Shown here: positions 62,347 to 64,000 of the stretch, piece after piece | How the letters are laid out: the number at the start of each line of letters is the position of its first letter | How positions within the stretch are numbered: the first letter of the stretch is position 1 | Origin: Microbispora rosea | Lineage (GTDB): Bacteria > Actinomycetota > Actinomycetes > Streptosporangiales > Streptosporangiaceae | Direction of reading: 5' to 3' | NCBI RefSeq assembly: GCF_900156315.1 | Contig: NZ_FTNI01000007.1 | Location: 137,839 to 201,838, forward strand | DNA: 64,000 nt | Translations under genes and position numbers: made by a program | Notes under the pieces: generated by a model | What the model was told of the DNA's origin: nothing | Databases searched by the model: none | What the model saw: the letters and a program-made list of their open reading frames with translations, nothing else

Positions 62347-63308
62347 CAGCGTCCTCCTCGGGACGGGCGACGGGTGAGCAGCCGTGACACGGCGAGTACG
62401 GCGAGTACGGCGGGCGCGGCGAGCACGGCCACCAGCACCGGCACGCCCGCGGTCACGAACGGCACGCAGACGAGGGCGAGCACGACGGCCAGCGCCGCCA
62501 CCGCCACGGCCACCGCCGCCTCCGCGCGCCGGGGGAGCGGGCCCCGGGCCGGCGATGCGCCGGCTGCCGGTGTTCCAGGTGCCCGTGTTCCAGGTGGTGA
62601 TGCGCCAGGTGCCTGTGTGCCGGATGCTTGAGTGGCAGGTGGTGGCGTGCCGGGCGGCGCCGCCTGCGGGCGGGCCAGCTGATCGGCCGGTTCCGGGAAG
62701 GCCGGGGAAGCCGCAGGGGGAGCAGTGGCGGGCGCGGAGGAGGAGCGGGCCCGGAGCATGGGCAGGAGCAGGGCGAGGAAGACGGCCGGACCGGCGGCGT
62801 CGAGCCCCCACGCCGCCGGATCGCCGAGCGCGGAGGCGCCCAGCGCGCCCAGGAACGTGGTGATGTTCCATCCGGCGTACAGGCTGACCCCGGTGACCGT
62901 GAACCCGAGCCGGGCGAGGCGCCGGTCGGACTGGGCCAGGGCCACGGCGGAGGTCTCGTCGATCACCCACTGCGCGGCGAGCGGGCGGACCGATGCGGGG
63001 AGCCCGAGCAGCTGGGACAGTCGCAGCCCGTAGAAGGCGTTGCGGACGCCGAGCAGCAGCGCCCCGGCCGCGGCGGCGAGCGGGTTCCCGCCGCTGCCGA
63101 GCGCGCCCACCAGCGCGAACTGGGACGCCCCGGTGAACACGAACAGCGACAGCACGCAGGTCTGGACGACGGTCATCCCCGCGCCCGCCGAGGTCACGCC
63201 GAACGCGAAGCCCGACAGGCCGACGGCCGTGCCGACCCCGAGGGCGTCCCGCACGACCGCCGCCCGGGGCTTCGGCGGCAGGCCGGCCTGCACTGGTGTC
63301 GTGGTCAC
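62346..63308 (-). CDS. azlC: AzlC-family permease with Pro-rich insertion (320 aa)
   Basis: The first 175 residues are a normal AzlC domain: G-F-A-F-G-V-T-S-A-G near 35, F-T-G-A-S-Q-F-A near 58-65, W-V-I-D-E-T-S near 113 and Y-A-G-W-N near 143. About 65 residues of Ala/Pro/Gly/Thr-rich low-complexity sequence with imperfect (G/A)-x-P-P-G-T-(R/Q)-A-P repeats (about 188-258) are then inserted before the last hydrophobic segments. Such a loop is unusual for AzlC, which is typically about 230 residues. Export function with AzlD is expected; the loop may be a disordered cytoplasmic linker. Confidence 0.87.
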   Translation of the reverse strand: MTTTPVQAGLPPKPRAAVVRDALGVGTAVGLSGFAFGVTSAGAGMTVVQTCVLSLFVFTGASQFALVGALGSGGNPLAAAAGALLLGVRNAFYGLRLSQLLGLPASVRPLAAQWVIDETSAVALAQSDRRLARLGFTVTGVSLYAGWNITTFLGALGASALGDPAAWGLDAAGPAVFLALLLPMLRARSSSAPATAPPAASPAFPEPADQLARPQAAPPGTPPPATQASGTQAPGASPPGTRAPGTPAAGASPARGPLPRRAEAAVAVAVAALAVVLALVCVPFVTAGVPVLVAVLAAPAVLAVLAVSRLLTRRPSRGGR

Positions 63309-63558
63309 GCGCCCGAGAGTAACGAAGCGTGCAGGAACGTCCCGTATGAGGGTGAGTGGCCGGGTTCGTGCCGCCGACCCCTACCGGGGGGAGACCCGCG
63401 CGGGGTCGTGGCCCGGCTCTCCGGCGGTCCCGACCGCGCGGCTTTCCGGCGTGCCCTGCCAGGATCCGGCTTCCCGGTTGGCCCTGCCGGAATCCCGCCT
63501 TCCAGCGGGCCCGGTCACGACGCGGCCTTCCGGCGGCCGGGGCGGCGGCGGGAACGGC

Positions 63559-64000
63559 TCAGCCGCCGGCGCAGACCAGGACCCGCATGGACCGGTCGGC
63601 GAGGCAGACCTTGGCCTCGGCGGGCAGGATCTCCTCGGCGTACGGGTCGTCGCGGACGTCCTCGTCGGCGGTGTCGAGGACGGGGCGCCAGGCGGCCCCC
63701 AGCTCCGGCCCCGGGAGGGCGAACGTCAGGTTCTCGTGGTGCGCGTTGATCAGCAGCAGGAACGTCTCGTCCGTGATCCGCTCGCCGCGCGGGCCGGGCT
63801 CGCTGATCGCGTCGCCGTTGACGTACACCGCCAGCGACTTCGCGTAGCCGGTGTGCCAGTCGCCGTCGGTCATCTCGGTGCCGGACGGCGTGAGCCAGAT
63901 GATGTCCCTGCTGCCGTCCCCGAACGAGTGGCCCTGGAAGAACCGCCGCCGTTTGAAGACGGGATGCGCCCGCCGTAACGCGGCCAGGCGGCGGACGAAA
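63559..64000 (-). CDS. glgX: Glycogen debranching enzyme GlgX, C-terminal part
   Basis: About 146 codons of the 3' end are in the window; the N-terminal catalytic part lies beyond 64000. Recognisable is the helix F-V-R-R-L-A-A-L-R-R-A-H-P-V-F and then R-D-I-I-W-L-T-P-S-G-T-E-M, W-H-T-G-Y-A-K-S-L-A-V-Y-V-N-G, and L-L-L-I-N-A-H-H-E-N-L-T-F near the end. These are typical of GlgX/TreX-type isoamylases, which hydrolyse alpha-1,6 branches of glycogen. The 250-bp gap before azlC contains only imperfect CTTCCGGCG-type repeats. Confidence 0.88.
   Translation of the reverse strand, partial: FVRRLAALRRAHPVFKRRRFFQGHSFGDGSRDIIWLTPSGTEMTDGDWHTGYAKSLAVYVNGDAISEPGPRGERITDETFLLLINAHHENLTFALPGPELGAAWRPVLDTADEDVRDDPYAEEILPAEAKVCLADRSMRVLVCAGG

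Overview
The window is very GC-rich, densely coded DNA from an actinomycete. It has GTG starts, ATGA and GTGA overlaps, strong GGAGG-type ribosome binding sites, an iron-box-like site, ROK regulators and the coproporphyrin branch of heme synthesis. The gene order acnA – xylF/xylG/xylH plus ROK regulator – dxs – amino-acid permease – fadB/fadA-type genes – rnd – hemE – cgoX – hemQ recalls the aconitase-to-hemQ part of the Streptomyces chromosome. Gene content and small-protein families suggest Streptosporangiales (Streptosporangium, Microbispora or Nonomuraea relatives), but this is inference. No tRNA, rRNA, CRISPR array, insertion sequence or phage gene was seen.

Left edge (1-4250, all minus strand): a compact locus that reads as an undescribed RiPP-type peptide system. 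A ThiF/E1-like adenylyltransferase with an N-terminal PqqD-like recognition domain is followed by a 41-residue peptide gene. Then come a membrane M50 metalloprotease, also with a PqqD-like N-terminus, a DUF6879-like protein, a second peptide gene (42 residues) and a second DUF6879-like protein cut by the window edge. The two peptides share an I-x-I-R-x-L-D-x-x-E-T motif and Ser/Thr/Asn-rich tails. An intergenic block of 18-bp repeats lies inside the locus.

4335-12000: a PadR regulator with a DUF1707 membrane protein, a YdjM-like membrane protein behind an ECF-type promoter motif, aconitase with an iron-box-like site, a PemK/MazF toxin-antitoxin pair, a TauE/SafE permease and an ABC-ATPase relic. 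12242-16904: sugar ABC transporter xylF/xylG/xylH and its ROK regulator. 16901-27676: a secreted zinc peptidase, dxs, an amino-acid permease, a LysE exporter, a MerR regulator beside a frameshifted Old Yellow Enzyme, a second frameshifted gene, and the beta-oxidation pair. 27917-35588: a secreted alpha/beta hydrolase, an ECF sigma factor with a membrane partner, DUF3000-rnd-VOC, and hemE.

35659-48732 is accessory DNA between hemE and cgoX-hemQ. It holds a DUF4349 lipoprotein, a large secreted PQQ-type sugar dehydrogenase with a TAT-secreted sugar isomerase-like protein, a divergent Ebo-type metabolite-traffic operon and a ROK regulator. The Ebo operon begins with what looks like a 50-codon remnant of an inositol-phosphate-synthase-like gene. 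49000-64000: cgoX and hemQ, an SDR/mycothiol-type pair, msrB, separate LigD-type polymerase and ATP-dependent ligase genes flanking a glutaminase-type plus glutamate decarboxylase pair, a tyrosinase-like protein missing copper ligands, AzlCD, and the 3' end of glgX.
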